Assembly: GCA_900539655.1 (NCBI GenBank)
Contig: UQCR01000080.1
Span: forward strand, 1-33,423
From: an uncultured Robinsoniella sp.
GTDB lineage: Bacteria; Bacillota; Clostridia; Lachnospirales; Lachnospiraceae
Direction of reading: 5' to 3'
DNA: 33,423 nt
Position numbers and translations under genes: made by a program. The notes under the pieces are model-generated. The model was given only the letters and a program-made list of their open reading frames with translations, did not search any database and was not told where the DNA came from. Below, one piece after another: positions 16,211 through 24,753 of the stretch (position 1 is its first letter; each line of letters starts with the position of its first letter).

Positions 16211-19200
16211 TCAGATCTCCTTTCCAAAGATAAAATCATATAATGTCTGATACAGCCGGTCTGGTTCAATGGGTTTAGCCAGATGGGCATTCATTCCTGC
16301 CGCTTTGCTCTTTTCAATGTCATCGTCAAAAGCATTGGCAGTCATGGCAATAATAGGGATCGTCCTGGCATCCACGTTGCTCAGATGCCGGATATTGTTT
16401 GCCGCCGTTAATCCGTCCATCAGTGGCATCCGGATATCCATCAGAATAGCATTATAATATCCGGGCTCTGATTTGCTGAACATTTCTATTGCCCGCAATC
16501 CGTGTTCTGCCGTGTCTACAGTAAAACCCTTGTCCTCCAGCAGCATGGCAGCAACCTCTGTATTAATAATATTATCTTCCACAAGCAGCACCCGGCTTCC
16601 GGTAAAGTCATAATTGATTACCTCTGCCTGATGCGTCTGTTCTTCCTGAACACCCAGAGCCTTGGTGAATGCGGAGACCAGGGACGATTTAAACATCGGC
16701 TTACTCATCAGTAAATTTACTCCCGCAAGCTTTGCCTCATTTTCAATGGAAATCCAGTCATATGCAGTCATGATGATAATGGTTACTTCCGGACCCACAA
16801 TCTGACGGATACGCCTCGCAGTCTCTATACCGTCCATCTCCGGCATTTTCCAGTCAATCAGGATCATATCGTAGTATTTTCCTTTATTCCAAAGCGTTTT
16901 CACCCGGTCAACCGCCTTGCGTCCGCTGTCTACCCACTCCGCTTTGATTCCAATCTCCGACAGCGTAGTAATCGTGCTCTCACAGACAGCTACGTCATCA
17001 TCTACCACCAGGGTTTTCAGGTGGGAAAAATTATAATTTGGTTTCTTCTGATTGTGGCGCAGCTTCTCTTCCTCTGTAATTCCAAGCTTCACATCTACGG
17101 TAAACTCCGATCCGATTCCTTTTATGGAACGTACCGTTATTTTCCCATCCATCATATCCACAATGTTCTTGGAAATCGCCAGCCCCAGCCCGGTACCGCC
17201 ATATAAAGCAGTCGTTCCGGAACTCTCCTGGGAAAACGGTTCGAAAATATGCCCCAGATATTCTTCACTCATTCCCACACCTGTGTCGTTGATAATAAAA
17301 CGCAAAACAGCGTCATTCTTGGTCTTCCTGTGCAGGGCTGCTGAAAAAGTGACCTTACCGCCTTCGTTGGTAAATTTAATTGCATTGCTCAGAATATTAA
17401 TCAGTACCTGCTGCAGCTTCATTGCATCGCCTATGTAATAATCATCCAAAACAGGATCCACTATGCACTCATACTCCACCCCTTTTGCCGAAGCCTGGGA
17501 ATAGCAGATAGAGTTCACCCCGGTTAAGAATTCTTCCACCGGTATCTTCTCTTTTTTCAGCAGCATCTTCCCGCTTTCAATCCGGCTCATATCCAGAATA
17601 TCGTTAATCAATGCCAGCAGGAAGCGGGAAGAGATACCAATCTTAGAGATGCAGTCCGCCACCTGCTCATCATCACCGATTGATCTGGCTGCAATTGCGC
17701 TCATACCGATAATTGCATTCATAGGCGTACGGATTTCATGGCTCATCCGGGAAAGGAAATCGGATTTAGCCGCATTTGCCTGCTCCGCGGCAACCAGTGC
17801 TGCCGACAATTCCTCTTTTTGCTTCTGCTCCTGCCGTACAACATCCGTGGCATCGCTGCACGCTATACATACGCGTCCCAGATCCTGACTAATATAGAAT
17901 ACCTGAAAACGCTTTACATAAATGATGCCATATTCATCTTTGATCTCAACAATAAAAGTATAGGTATCCTGCTCAGCCAGCGTCTGCCTGATATAACTGT
18001 AGCCCAGTTTGGTAAGGAATTCATCTTTGGGAACCTCATCCATAAACCGTTCAGCCAGTGCGCGTATTTCCGCCTGGAATCCATCCTTGCATGGAAAGGC
18101 ATTCTTCTGGCTGTCGGTAACTGAAAATATCTTGTGCATGTCCTGATCCATATCAATTTCCATGATAATGTCATAATCCAGTTCCGTTACTCTGCTTAGC
18201 AGCTGGGTCTGCAGTTTCTGCTCCGTAACATCAAACAGATAAAAAAAGACGATTACATCTCCGGTCTCGGGATTCATGGAAGAGCGAAAGCTCATACTTC
18301 CCCAAAAAGCACTCCCTCCTTCGCTCCGGCATAAAAAGTCAAAGTGATAATCCACCTTTCCTGCCGCGTGGTCAGCCAGCACCTTCTCCCTGCATAGGGT
18401 TTCCCGGATCTTTTTCCCATACTCTGTTTCCACTGCAGATGCCGCCATATTTTCCACAGTTTTTTCATAAGTATCCCCTACATATGCAATCGCAATTTCT
18501 GATGATGCAATATAACTCTCAACCTTATCCTGGCTGACATTAATCCGCCCCTGAATGCCGCCGCCGGCAGAAGACAGCTCCGTAAAATATTCCAGTTCCT
18601 TTTCATACAGCTCTTTATCCCGTTGCTGAAGCTTTTTTTCATCCGTAATATCCACAAACACACAATAAAAATACCGCTCATTATCTTCTTCCGTAAGAAG
18701 CTGTGCCTTAATGGAAATCCATTTAACCGATCCGTCCTTGCAAATCAGACGGTTTTCATTCTGAATGGTATTGCCGCCCGCCAGTTGTGCTTTTAGCCGC
18801 TCCGTCATAACATCCAGATCTTCCGGATAAATCACAGAAGACATTTTGTTGCCCATTCCCGCAAATTCTTCCCGGGTATATCCAATAAATTCATATAATC
18901 CGTCATTCCCATCAATCACCGAAAAATCCGCATCAAAACGGCACCGGAATACCGCTCCCGGGATATTGTTATAGATATGAAGCACCTCTTCCTGTGCCTG
19001 TTTTTGAGCCGTAATATCGATACAGACCGAGGTTATGGCAGGTTTTCCATTCTCCGCAGTCATCTTGCGCCCAACATCATGAACCCAGATATAAGTGCCG
19101 TCTTTTTTCTTCATGCGGTATTCAACGACATATTCCCCTTTATCCCCAATCTGTTCATCAACCGCCTGGTCTACCCGCTCCCGATCCCCCGGATACATAC

Positions 19201-19798
19201 ATTGAGAAACCATACCTCCAATATCGTTAACGAACTCCGTTTCATTCTCATAACCCAGGTATTCCAGCATCCGGCGGTTTATGAAATAAAACGGAAATCC
19301 CGGTTCCATATAACCGCCCATCATGCCGCCAGCCAGAGAATCATTCAAAAGCGCCTGGCGCTGCTGCATTACATTTTCCATAACCAGCGTTTGCGGATAA
19401 TGCTCTTCTCCCCTTTGGCTGACGCCCGGTTCAGCAAAGTGCAGACTGCATACCAGCCATCTGTTCTCCTGCTTACACAGAGCAAAAAAGCCGTGCAGGC
19501 GCCATGCGTACACGGAATTTTTAAGTGTGAACTCAGCAGTCATAATATAAATCGAATCATAAAAAAGCTGCTCATGAATCACTGAGAGATTCATTTCAAA
19601 TGGCTCAGGTATTTCCCGAATATCGGTAAGGACATAATTCGCCATATCGGACTTTCCAAAGGCAAACTCTTTCTCTCCCGTGCCAATAAACTGAATATCA
19701 TCCGCCAGAAATTCTGTCGTCAATTCTGCATTCCTCTGTTCAAACCAGGAACTGCAAAATAGCCGGGCCGTCTGCCTTGCAGAAAATTGTTCCTTCAT
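16211..19798 (-). CDS. NTF2/SnoaL-PAS hybrid histidine kinase with two receivers
   Basis: The 1195-aa protein begins with an NTF2/SnoaL-like fold (about residues 7-125, ARLFCSSWFEQRNAE ... ENRWLVCSLHFAEPG). Two PAS domains follow (about 150-265 and 277-389), then two divergent PAS-like modules (about 402-527 and 535-655). The kinase core has HisKA H687 (SRMSHEIRTPMNA) and a HATPase domain (787-907, GGTGLGLAISKNIVDMM). It ends with two receivers: D982 (LIDWKMP, K1033) and D1121 (LMDIRMP, K1175). No transmembrane segment is evident. The start at 19798 has AGAGG 7 nt upstream and is preferred to the ATG at 19867. It is followed after 1 nt by the second hybrid kinase, and the pair has one promoter and one terminator. 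The second receiver suggests a branched phosphorelay. Confidence 0.93.
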   Translation of the reverse strand: MKEQFSARQTARLFCSSWFEQRNAELTTEFLADDIQFIGTGEKEFAFGKSDMANYVLTDIREIPEPFEMNLSVIHEQLFYDSIYIMTAEFTLKNSVYAWRLHGFFALCKQENRWLVCSLHFAEPGVSQRGEEHYPQTLVMENVMQQRQALLNDSLAGGMMGGYMEPGFPFYFINRRMLEYLGYENETEFVNDIGGMVSQCMYPGDRERVDQAVDEQIGDKGEYVVEYRMKKKDGTYIWVHDVGRKMTAENGKPAITSVCIDITAQKQAQEEVLHIYNNIPGAVFRCRFDADFSVIDGNDGLYEFIGYTREEFAGMGNKMSSVIYPEDLDVMTERLKAQLAGGNTIQNENRLICKDGSVKWISIKAQLLTEEDNERYFYCVFVDITDEKKLQQRDKELYEKELEYFTELSSAGGGIQGRINVSQDKVESYIASSEIAIAYVGDTYEKTVENMAASAVETEYGKKIRETLCREKVLADHAAGKVDYHFDFLCRSEGGSAFWGSMSFRSSMNPETGDVIVFFYLFDVTEQKLQTQLLSRVTELDYDIIMEIDMDQDMHKIFSVTDSQKNAFPCKDGFQAEIRALAERFMDEVPKDEFLTKLGYSYIRQTLAEQDTYTFIVEIKDEYGIIYVKRFQVFYISQDLGRVCIACSDATDVVRQEQKQKEELSAALVAAEQANAAKSDFLSRMSHEIRTPMNAIIGMSAIAARSIGDDEQVADCISKIGISSRFLLALINDILDMSRIESGKMLLKKEKIPVEEFLTGVNSICYSQASAKGVEYECIVDPVLDDYYIGDAMKLQQVLINILSNAIKFTNEGGKVTFSAALHRKTKNDAVLRFIINDTGVGMSEEYLGHIFEPFSQESSGTTALYGGTGLGLAISKNIVDMMDGKITVRSIKGIGSEFTVDVKLGITEEEKLRHNQKKPNYNFSHLKTLVVDDDVAVCESTITTLSEIGIKAEWVDSGRKAVDRVKTLWNKGKYYDMILIDWKMPEMDGIETARRIRQIVGPEVTIIIMTAYDWISIENEAKLAGVNLLMSKPMFKSSLVSAFTKALGVQEEQTHQAEVINYDFTGSRVLLVEDNIINTEVAAMLLEDKGFTVDTAEHGLRAIEMFSKSEPGYYNAILMDIRMPLMDGLTAANNIRHLSNVDARTIPIIAMTANAFDDDIEKSKAAGMNAHLAKPIEPDRLYQTLYDFIFGKEI

Positions 19799-19894
19799 AT
19801 CATTTCCTCTTTCTATAAACAAATATATACCGCCAATTATGCTGTTAGGAATACGCAGATATTTCAAGGTATTTCGCCAAAATAATTTATTTTT

Positions 19895-19923
19895 ATTTTA
19901 GCATAGAAAGAGTGGTTGTGCAA
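19895..19923 (-). promoter_or_regulatory. Promoter of the hybrid kinase operon
   Basis: The minus strand shows TTGCAC (19918-19923), 17 bp, then TAAAAT (19895-19900) with an extended -10 TG one base upstream. The leader is about 90 nt. Confidence 0.6.
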
Positions 19924-20114
19924 TCATTTCAGGAGTTTAACAACGATGACAATTTAAAGGGTTATAAAATCCATGTATTTAGAAAAAAGGAGCATAAAAT
20001 ATGCCGGTATTATCAAGCAGAACCCGGTGTAACCCAAGCATTGCTATTAAATAACGGCATAATTTATTAAATAATTTTTATGGTTAATTAATTTATACTG
20101 TCTCTCATTTTAAG
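19924..20114. other. Intergenic region before the LacI fragment
   Basis: Apart from the kinase promoter on the minus strand, this stretch holds one 17-codon frame on the plus strand (20001-20054) with a strong AAAAGGAG ribosome site 8 nt upstream. It may be the surviving start region of the gene whose 3' part follows at 20115. An in-frame stop at 20085-20087 closes the LacI frame. No other gene is visible. Confidence 0.5.
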
Positions 20115-20672
20115 ATGATATTCGTATCTTACTTATCAAATTTAGCATATTCTGCTGCGATTGCATCTCTTACCAAATATCTGTTAGAAAACGGGCATGA
20201 AAGAATTGTTTATCTGGTTGGCAATCTGGCTGCACCTGTTTCAAATCTTCGCGTAGAAGGATACATTTCAGCATTTCGCGATGCGCATTTATCCTATCAG
20301 CCTGAATGGATTGTGACTGCAGACGTTACTCTGCAGGGAGGATACTCGGCAACGGAACAGATTTTGGGGAAATTCCAGCCTGATGCCATTATAACCGTTA
20401 ATGACTTTATGGCTATGGGTGTGCTCAAGAACCTGAAAGAGCACCATATCCAGGTTCCACAAGACATATCCGTCGCAGGATATGATGACTTAATTTATTC
20501 CTCCATGTTAGAGACACCGCTCACTACCGTAAAACAGCCCCTGGAACAAATATGCCAGCGAACCGTATCTATTCTCTTAAAACAATTAACTGACCTTGAA
20601 ACGGTAACTGAGAAATTCTTGCTTAAACCCAGTTTGATTATACGCTCCTCGTCCTGTCCGCATGAACTATAG
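20115..20672 (+). pseudogene. LacI/GalR-family regulator, 3' fragment lacking the DNA-binding domain
   Basis: The 185-codon frame encodes only the C-terminal half of a LacI-type regulator, the periplasmic-binding-like effector domain. Recognisable pieces are NGHERIVYLVGN, PDAIITVNDFMAMGVLKNLKEHHIQVPQDISVAGYDDL and LETPLTTVKQPLEQI (in overlapping runs), which match the family end to end. About 150 N-terminal residues, including the helix-turn-helix and hinge, are absent. A stop codon lies in frame 28 nt upstream, and no ribosome site precedes the ATG at 20115. I therefore read it as a 5'-truncated relic. Alternatively, a free-standing effector domain could be made from an unseen start, but that is less likely. 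Confidence 0.8.
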
Positions 20673-20717
20673 TCCAGAGTTATGTATTGAAGTTATACTC
20701 GGCGAAGTAATGCCAGC

Positions 20718-20775
20718 AAAAAGATCTCCCTGCGTTAAGGCAAATATAACACCTTAACCCAAGGAGATCTTTTTT
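20718..20775. terminator. Bidirectional intrinsic terminator
   Basis: AAAAAGATCTCC (20718-20729) pairs with GGAGATCTTTTT (20763-20774), with an inner GTTAAGG/CCTTAAC stem. T-runs follow on both strands. It serves the LacI fragment (plus) and the HExxH protein gene (minus). Confidence 0.9.
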
Positions 20776-20786
20776 ATAAACTACTA

Positions 20787-21335
20787 TTATATTTGTAAGT
20801 CAGCTCTTGTTTTTATTTTAAAAATAGCCAGATAGTTCTGAAATATTTTCCTGCGCCAGGCAAGAAAAGTAAGAAAGCCCAGGATCAGTGCTGCCAAAAC
20901 TATGACAGCAATGGGATTCATGCCCGATACATTTAGAAACTGCGTTACATCATCGCCCACAGGTGCACTTCCGTTTAAATAGAGTATTGGCACTAAAATC
21001 CACGCCCCGGCGGAATAAACAGAGCTGACAACGAACAGGCAGGAAAAGATCCGATAGAACGGCTTTTCATTTTCTTTCCGATATAGAAGTATGTAAATAA
21101 CTGCAATTATAACTGGCAGCAACATCCCACCCGCATGAAGCAGCGCCGATGTTACCGGCTGATATACACCTCCTTCGGAACTCATATGTGCCTGCAAAAT
21201 ACTAAAGTCTGTAATCCTGTCACCACATAAAAGCGCCACCAGCGCATGCCCTCCCTCATGAAGAAAAATATAAAGGGGAACGACAACCACCAAACTTAAA
21301 AACAGCAACAAAATATTTTTCATTTTTTCATTCAT
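20787..21335 (-). CDS. Membrane protein with HExxH zinc-protease motif (M50-like)
   Basis: The 182-aa protein has an N-terminal helix ending in FLHEGGHALVALLCGD, so H26-E27-G-G-H30 forms an HExxH motif at the membrane face, as in M50-type intramembrane metalloproteases. Further helices lie at about 62-85, 93-117 and 138-160. I see no convincing second metal-ligand motif such as NPxxD; GDDV near residue 127 is a weak candidate. Proteolysis is therefore possible but unproven. The start has GGGAGGG 5 nt upstream. A TGATATAAT extended -10 lies just before, and a bidirectional terminator follows. It is a single-gene unit. Confidence 0.8.
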   Translation of the reverse strand: MNEKMKNILLLFLSLVVVVPLYIFLHEGGHALVALLCGDRITDFSILQAHMSSEGGVYQPVTSALLHAGGMLLPVIIAVIYILLYRKENEKPFYRIFSCLFVVSSVYSAGAWILVPILYLNGSAPVGDDVTQFLNVSGMNPIAVIVLAALILGFLTFLAWRRKIFQNYLAIFKIKTRADLQI

Positions 21336-21365
21336 ACGTACCCTCCCACAGTTCTTATTAAGGCT

Positions 21366-21374
21366 ATTATATCA
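21366..21374 (-). promoter_or_regulatory. Extended -10 promoter of the HExxH membrane protein gene
   Basis: On the minus strand a perfect TATAAT (21366-21371) is preceded by TG at the extended -10 position. The -35 is poor. The start would lie about 22 nt before the coding region. Confidence 0.55.
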
Positions 21375-21594
21375 AAGGTGTCAGGTGATTCATAGTATTA
21401 ATTGATGTCTTTTCTAGTCAGAAAATCCAAATGTCCTTTTCTGTGCATCACGTTGCATATCTTATGATGGTCTTTAAAGATCCGGGGGGTTCAATCGGAA
21501 ATGGATAATTATTGCCTATATAACGGTTGTCAGGAATTCCGGAGGAACCCGCTCAATATGTTACCGCATTTTTAGTCAAATCTTAGCATGATAA
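21372..21594. other. Intergenic region without recognisable gene
   Basis: The gap between the divergent HExxH gene and the four-helix protein is about 450 bp in all. In this part I see no reading frame of note, no RNA gene and no strong hairpin. The right-hand part holds two dyads and a promoter, listed separately. Confidence 0.5.
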
Positions 21595-21619
21595 GCTAAT
21601 GAGAATATTTCTTATTAGC
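21595..21619. promoter_or_regulatory. 25-bp dyad, possible Fur-family-like operator
   Basis: Arms GCTAATGAGAA and TTCTTATTAGC flank a TAT centre, with 10 of 11 positions complementary. It ends 10 bp upstream of the -35 of the next gene, a position suited to an activator or distal repressor. The core loosely resembles a Fur box. Confidence 0.5.
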
Positions 21620-21629
21620 AGCTTTACTC

Positions 21630-21658
21630 TTGGCATATTCATATTTTTATAGTAGAAT
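21630..21658 (+). promoter_or_regulatory. Promoter of the four-helix histidine-rich membrane protein
   Basis: TTGGCA (21630-21635) and TAGAAT (21653-21658) are 17 bp apart, each with a single mismatch to consensus. The predicted start is near 21665. Confidence 0.7.
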
Positions 21659-21664
21659 ACCATA

Positions 21665-21680
21665 GTTAGACGCGCCTAAC
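21665..21680. promoter_or_regulatory. 16-bp palindrome at +1, DtxR-like operator candidate
   Basis: GTTAGACGCGCCTAAC has GTTAG/CTAAC arms around a CGCG core. It coincides with the predicted transcription start, as expected for a repressor site. The TTAG...CTAA arms recall DtxR/IdeR-type metal-regulator boxes, but this is a resemblance only. Confidence 0.45.
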
Positions 21681-21782
21681 CCACGTATGATAACCGTTTC
21701 TATCCTATCCGTTACCCGGAACGGGATATGAATGATTTGAAGTCAAAGCGAAAAATATGATAAACCAAAAAGGAAAATACGT

Positions 21783-22142
21783 ATGATAAAACACAAAGAA
21801 TTTACTTTTATGATGATTTCTGCTATTTTATGTGCTGCACTATTTGGAGTTAAAGTTACCGGTACAGCCGTACATGTCTTAATTGGTCTTTTATTGGGTA
21901 TCCTGTCAACGGTTCACCTGTTTGCCAAATGGAAAAAATACAGATTCATGCCGGCAAACTTAAAACGTATAGATCAAATTCTGATCTTGTCTTTTCTGAT
22001 TATTTTGATTTCGGGTATTGTTTCACACCTGACAGCAGGCATGCTGATCATTAAAATAATACATAAATTATCTTCTTTAATCTTTTGTCTGGGCTTAATC
22101 GGACATGTTGTACAACATAAGCAATATCTGGTTAAAGTATGA
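21783..22142 (+). CDS. Four-helix membrane protein with two His-x13-His pairs, candidate b-type cytochrome
   Basis: The 119-aa protein has four predicted helices (about 8-24, 28-48, 63-81, 90-110). Helix 2 carries H31 and H45, and helix 4 carries H94 and H108. Each pair is 14 residues apart, the spacing used for stacked bis-histidine hemes in cytochrome b and ferric-reductase-like domains. H82 and H112 are additional. The block HVLIGLLLGILSTVHLFAKW resembles the DUF4405 family as I recall it. Two hemes bridged by helices 2 and 4 is my inference. The gene has AAAGGA before its start, its own promoter, and a metal-regulator-like palindrome at +1, which would fit iron- or redox-linked control. 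Confidence 0.82.
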   Translation: MIKHKEFTFMMISAILCAALFGVKVTGTAVHVLIGLLLGILSTVHLFAKWKKYRFMPANLKRIDQILILSFLIILISGIVSHLTAGMLIIKIIHKLSSLIFCLGLIGHVVQHKQYLVKV

Positions 22143-22156
22143 CCTGCAACGAAATA

Positions 22157-22187
22157 AAACTGCACGGAGTATCACTTCGTGCAGTTT
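22157..22187. terminator. Hairpin terminator between convergent genes
   Basis: AAACTGCACG (22157-22166) pairs perfectly with CGTGCAGTTT (22178-22187). On the minus strand it is followed by TTTATTTC, so it mainly ends the carbohydrate ABC operon. The plus side lacks a T-run beyond the stem. Confidence 0.7.
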
Positions 22188-22219
22188 GAAGAACAATCGA
22201 TTTATCCTTAATGCCCCAT

Positions 22220-23179
22220 TTAAACAGTCCTTTCTGAACGCTCCGTTACGATCTGTAGCAGCACAGCTGCAATTATAATAAAGCCTTTTATAATATCCTG
22301 AGGATAGGAAGGAACTGCCATTAAATTCATAATATTTCCTATGAGCGCCAATACCAGGGCCCCCACTACCGTCTTGATCACAAATCCATTTCCGCCCGCC
22401 AGACTTGCTCCTCCGATTACACATGCTGTAATGGCATCCAGTTCCTGACCTACTCCCACGGAAGCACTTCCGGTAGAACTTCTAGACGCCACAAAAATTC
22501 CCGCCAGCGCAGCCAATACACCAGAGATGGCATAAACAGAAATCAGATATCGTTTAACCCGGATTCCCGCAAGTTCCACCGTTGTTTCATTGCTTCCCAC
22601 GGCTATTACAATCCGCCCAAAAGCCGTGTATTTCTGTATAAACCAAAAAAGCACTACAATTAACACGGTAAATATTATAATGGGATAAAACAGTTCTTTT
22701 TTCACAAGCAGATCCAGATATCCCTTTTCTAATTTAATGGGTGTCCCGTTGGTAAGTACGAACGCCATTCCTCTGGCTATTGTCATCATAGCAAGGGATG
22801 CCACGAATCCCTGCATCTTCGTATAGGCAACCAGCACCCCTATAAAAGTTCCCATAAGAAGCCCCGCCGCCAGGGAAATGAGGATTGCCAGAACTAAATT
22901 CATGGAAAAATCCCTGATCAAAATAGCTGTCAGCGATGCGCCAAAAGCCATGACAGACCCAACCGATAAATCAATCCCTCCTGTTAAAATTACAAAAAGC
23001 ATACCGATTGCCACGCAAATAGGTGCTGCCTGCTGCAAAGCTATATTTCTCAGATTCATTACTGTCAGAAAATTTTCCGACAACAAGCAACAGACAATAA
23101 ATAAGATAATGAAAATGATATATGTATTATTTTGTATTAACAGCTGCCGAATCCGGCGCTTCTTTTTCTCCTGCTGCAT
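22220..23179 (-). CDS. Carbohydrate ABC transporter permease (RbsC-type)
   Basis: The 319-aa protein has about eight to ten membrane helices and the family blocks GMLFVILTGGIDLSVGSVMA and QELDAITACVIGGASLAGG, typical of ribose/xylose-type (CUT2) permeases. It forms the pore of the importer with the double ATPase encoded just upstream. I start at 23179, 4 nt after the ATPase stop codon. The ATG at 23200 lies inside the upstream gene and has no ribosome site, whereas a G-run lies 9 nt before 23179. It is the last gene of the operon. Confidence 0.92.
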   Translation of the reverse strand: MQQEKKKRRIRQLLIQNNTYIIFIILFIVCCLLSENFLTVMNLRNIALQQAAPICVAIGMLFVILTGGIDLSVGSVMAFGASLTAILIRDFSMNLVLAILISLAAGLLMGTFIGVLVAYTKMQGFVASLAMMTIARGMAFVLTNGTPIKLEKGYLDLLVKKELFYPIIIFTVLIVVLFWFIQKYTAFGRIVIAVGSNETTVELAGIRVKRYLISVYAISGVLAALAGIFVASRSSTGSASVGVGQELDAITACVIGGASLAGGNGFVIKTVVGALVLALIGNIMNLMAVPSYPQDIIKGFIIIAAVLLQIVTERSERTV

Positions 23180-23183
23180 CCGC

Positions 23184-24677
23184 TTATACCCCCATAGCAT
23201 ATTTAATTAAATTGCTTTCAGCCAGTTCTTCCTTGCTCAGTTCTCCGGTAATCCTGCCCTGAAACATAATCATTGCCCTGTCACACATACCGATTATCTC
23301 CGGCATTTCTGATGAAATCATAATAACCGCCACACCATTTTGGGCAAGTGAATTTATTATTTTATAAATTTCTATTTTGGCGCCAATGTCTACGCCCCTG
23401 GTGGGTTCATCAAAGACAACGCATTTGCAGTCAGCCGCCAGCCATTTAGCCAGTGCTATTTTCTGCTGGTTGCCACCGCTCAGGCTGTTTGCATGATCCT
23501 CGGCAGAACCATATTTCGTAGACAGTCCGGTTAGTAAATCAGAGACATACTTCTTCTCTTTCCTGTGGTTAATTACTCCAAATTTATTGGTTATTTTTCC
23601 AAGTGCCGCCAGGGTTGTATTGACTCGGATACTCTGTTCCAATAGAAGCCCCTGCTTTTTCCGATCCTCCGGCAGCAGTCCAAATCCGTTTTTAATTGCT
23701 TCTTTGGGATCCTTAAAATTCACCTTTTTTCCAAAGTAAATTATATTCCCGGATTCTTTGGGATCCGCTCCAAAAATAGCACGCATGGTCTCCGTTCTGC
23801 CTGACCCGACAAGGCCGCTGAACCCCAGTATCTCTCCGGCTTTCACATAGAAGCTGACATTTTTCACCAACGATCCGGCATTCAGTCCCTCCACGCGGAG
23901 CACTTCTTCACCAATCACTGCACTGCGCCCGGGAAATAACTGGGTCAGATCCCTGCCTACCATCATATTGACCAGCTTTTGTTTATCAATGGAAGCTGTG
24001 GGTACTGTCCCCACATAGGTGCCATCCTTTAGAACCGTGATGTGATCGCTAAGCTGAAATATTTCTTCCAGCCTGTGGGATATATAAATAATACTTGTTC
24101 CTTCTGATTTTAACTTCCGAATCACTTCGAATAATTTCTCGATTTCAGAAAAGGTCAAAACTGCAGTAGGTTCATCCAGTACCAATACCTTGGCATTGCG
24201 AGTCAGACATTTGCAGATCTCCACTACCTGCTGATACGCCACGCTCAGATTTCCTACCCTCACCCCTGGATCAATTTCGTCAAACCCCAGTTTCTCCAGT
24301 TGCTTTTTTGCATCAGCCTTCAATTGCCTCCAGTTAATAGTCAGTTTTCCTGCAGATAATTTATCAATAAAGATATTCTCAGCCACGGTCAAATCCGGTG
24401 CCAGCATAAACTCCTGGTAAATGACGGCTATCCCCTGTTCCTTTGCATCCTTTGGACCGTTTATTTTAATCCTGGTCCCATCCACCAGAATCTCTCCGTC
24501 ATCCTTTTGATACGCACCGGATAAAACCTTCATAAGCGTTGACTTTCCTGCACCATTCTCTCCAATCAGAGCATGTACCTCACCTTTTTGAACTTTTAAC
24601 GAAACACCGGTCAGTGCCTTAACACCTCCGAAATGCTTGGTTATATTTCTCATTTCAAGTCTGTATTCATCCTGCAT
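23184..24677 (-). CDS. Carbohydrate ABC transporter ATPase with two ABC domains (RbsA-type)
   Basis: The 497-aa protein contains two ABC modules, as in RbsA/XylG/MglA. Module 1 has Walker A GENGAGKST (39-47), signature LSVAYQQ and Walker B VLVLDEPTAVL. Module 2 has a degenerate Walker A GLVGSGRTE, signature LSGGNQQK and CVVFDEPTRGVD. The asymmetry between modules is normal for the family. I start at 24677, where GGAGG lies 5 nt upstream; the in-frame ATG at 24689 is part of that ribosome site (ATGGAGG). It is separated from the binding-protein gene by a strong hairpin, and is followed closely by the permease. Confidence 0.94.
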   Translation of the reverse strand: MQDEYRLEMRNITKHFGGVKALTGVSLKVQKGEVHALIGENGAGKSTLMKVLSGAYQKDDGEILVDGTRIKINGPKDAKEQGIAVIYQEFMLAPDLTVAENIFIDKLSAGKLTINWRQLKADAKKQLEKLGFDEIDPGVRVGNLSVAYQQVVEICKCLTRNAKVLVLDEPTAVLTFSEIEKLFEVIRKLKSEGTSIIYISHRLEEIFQLSDHITVLKDGTYVGTVPTASIDKQKLVNMMVGRDLTQLFPGRSAVIGEEVLRVEGLNAGSLVKNVSFYVKAGEILGFSGLVGSGRTETMRAIFGADPKESGNIIYFGKKVNFKDPKEAIKNGFGLLPEDRKKQGLLLEQSIRVNTTLAALGKITNKFGVINHRKEKKYVSDLLTGLSTKYGSAEDHANSLSGGNQQKIALAKWLAADCKCVVFDEPTRGVDIGAKIEIYKIINSLAQNGVAVIMISSEMPEIIGMCDRAMIMFQGRITGELSKEELAESNLIKYAMGV

Positions 24678-24703
24678 AGTATCCTCCATATTCCGGCATA
24701 TCC

Positions 24704-24739
24704 CCGGCCGCTTATAACTTAGGTATTATAAGCGGCCGG
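24704..24739 (-). other. Intergenic hairpin, 14-bp perfect stem
   Basis: CCGGCCGCTTATAA (24704-24717) and TTATAAGCGGCCGG (24726-24739) form a perfect stem with an 8-nt loop between the binding-protein stop and the ATPase start. There is no T-run, so it is more likely an mRNA-stabilising or partial-termination element than a full terminator. Confidence 0.88.
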
Positions 24740-24753
24740 AGTATAATCACGAA

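Noticed and set aside
20001..20054. 17-codon frame as an independent small gene
   Set aside because: It has a strong ribosome site but no recognisable peptide features, and it lies where the truncated LacI gene would have begun.
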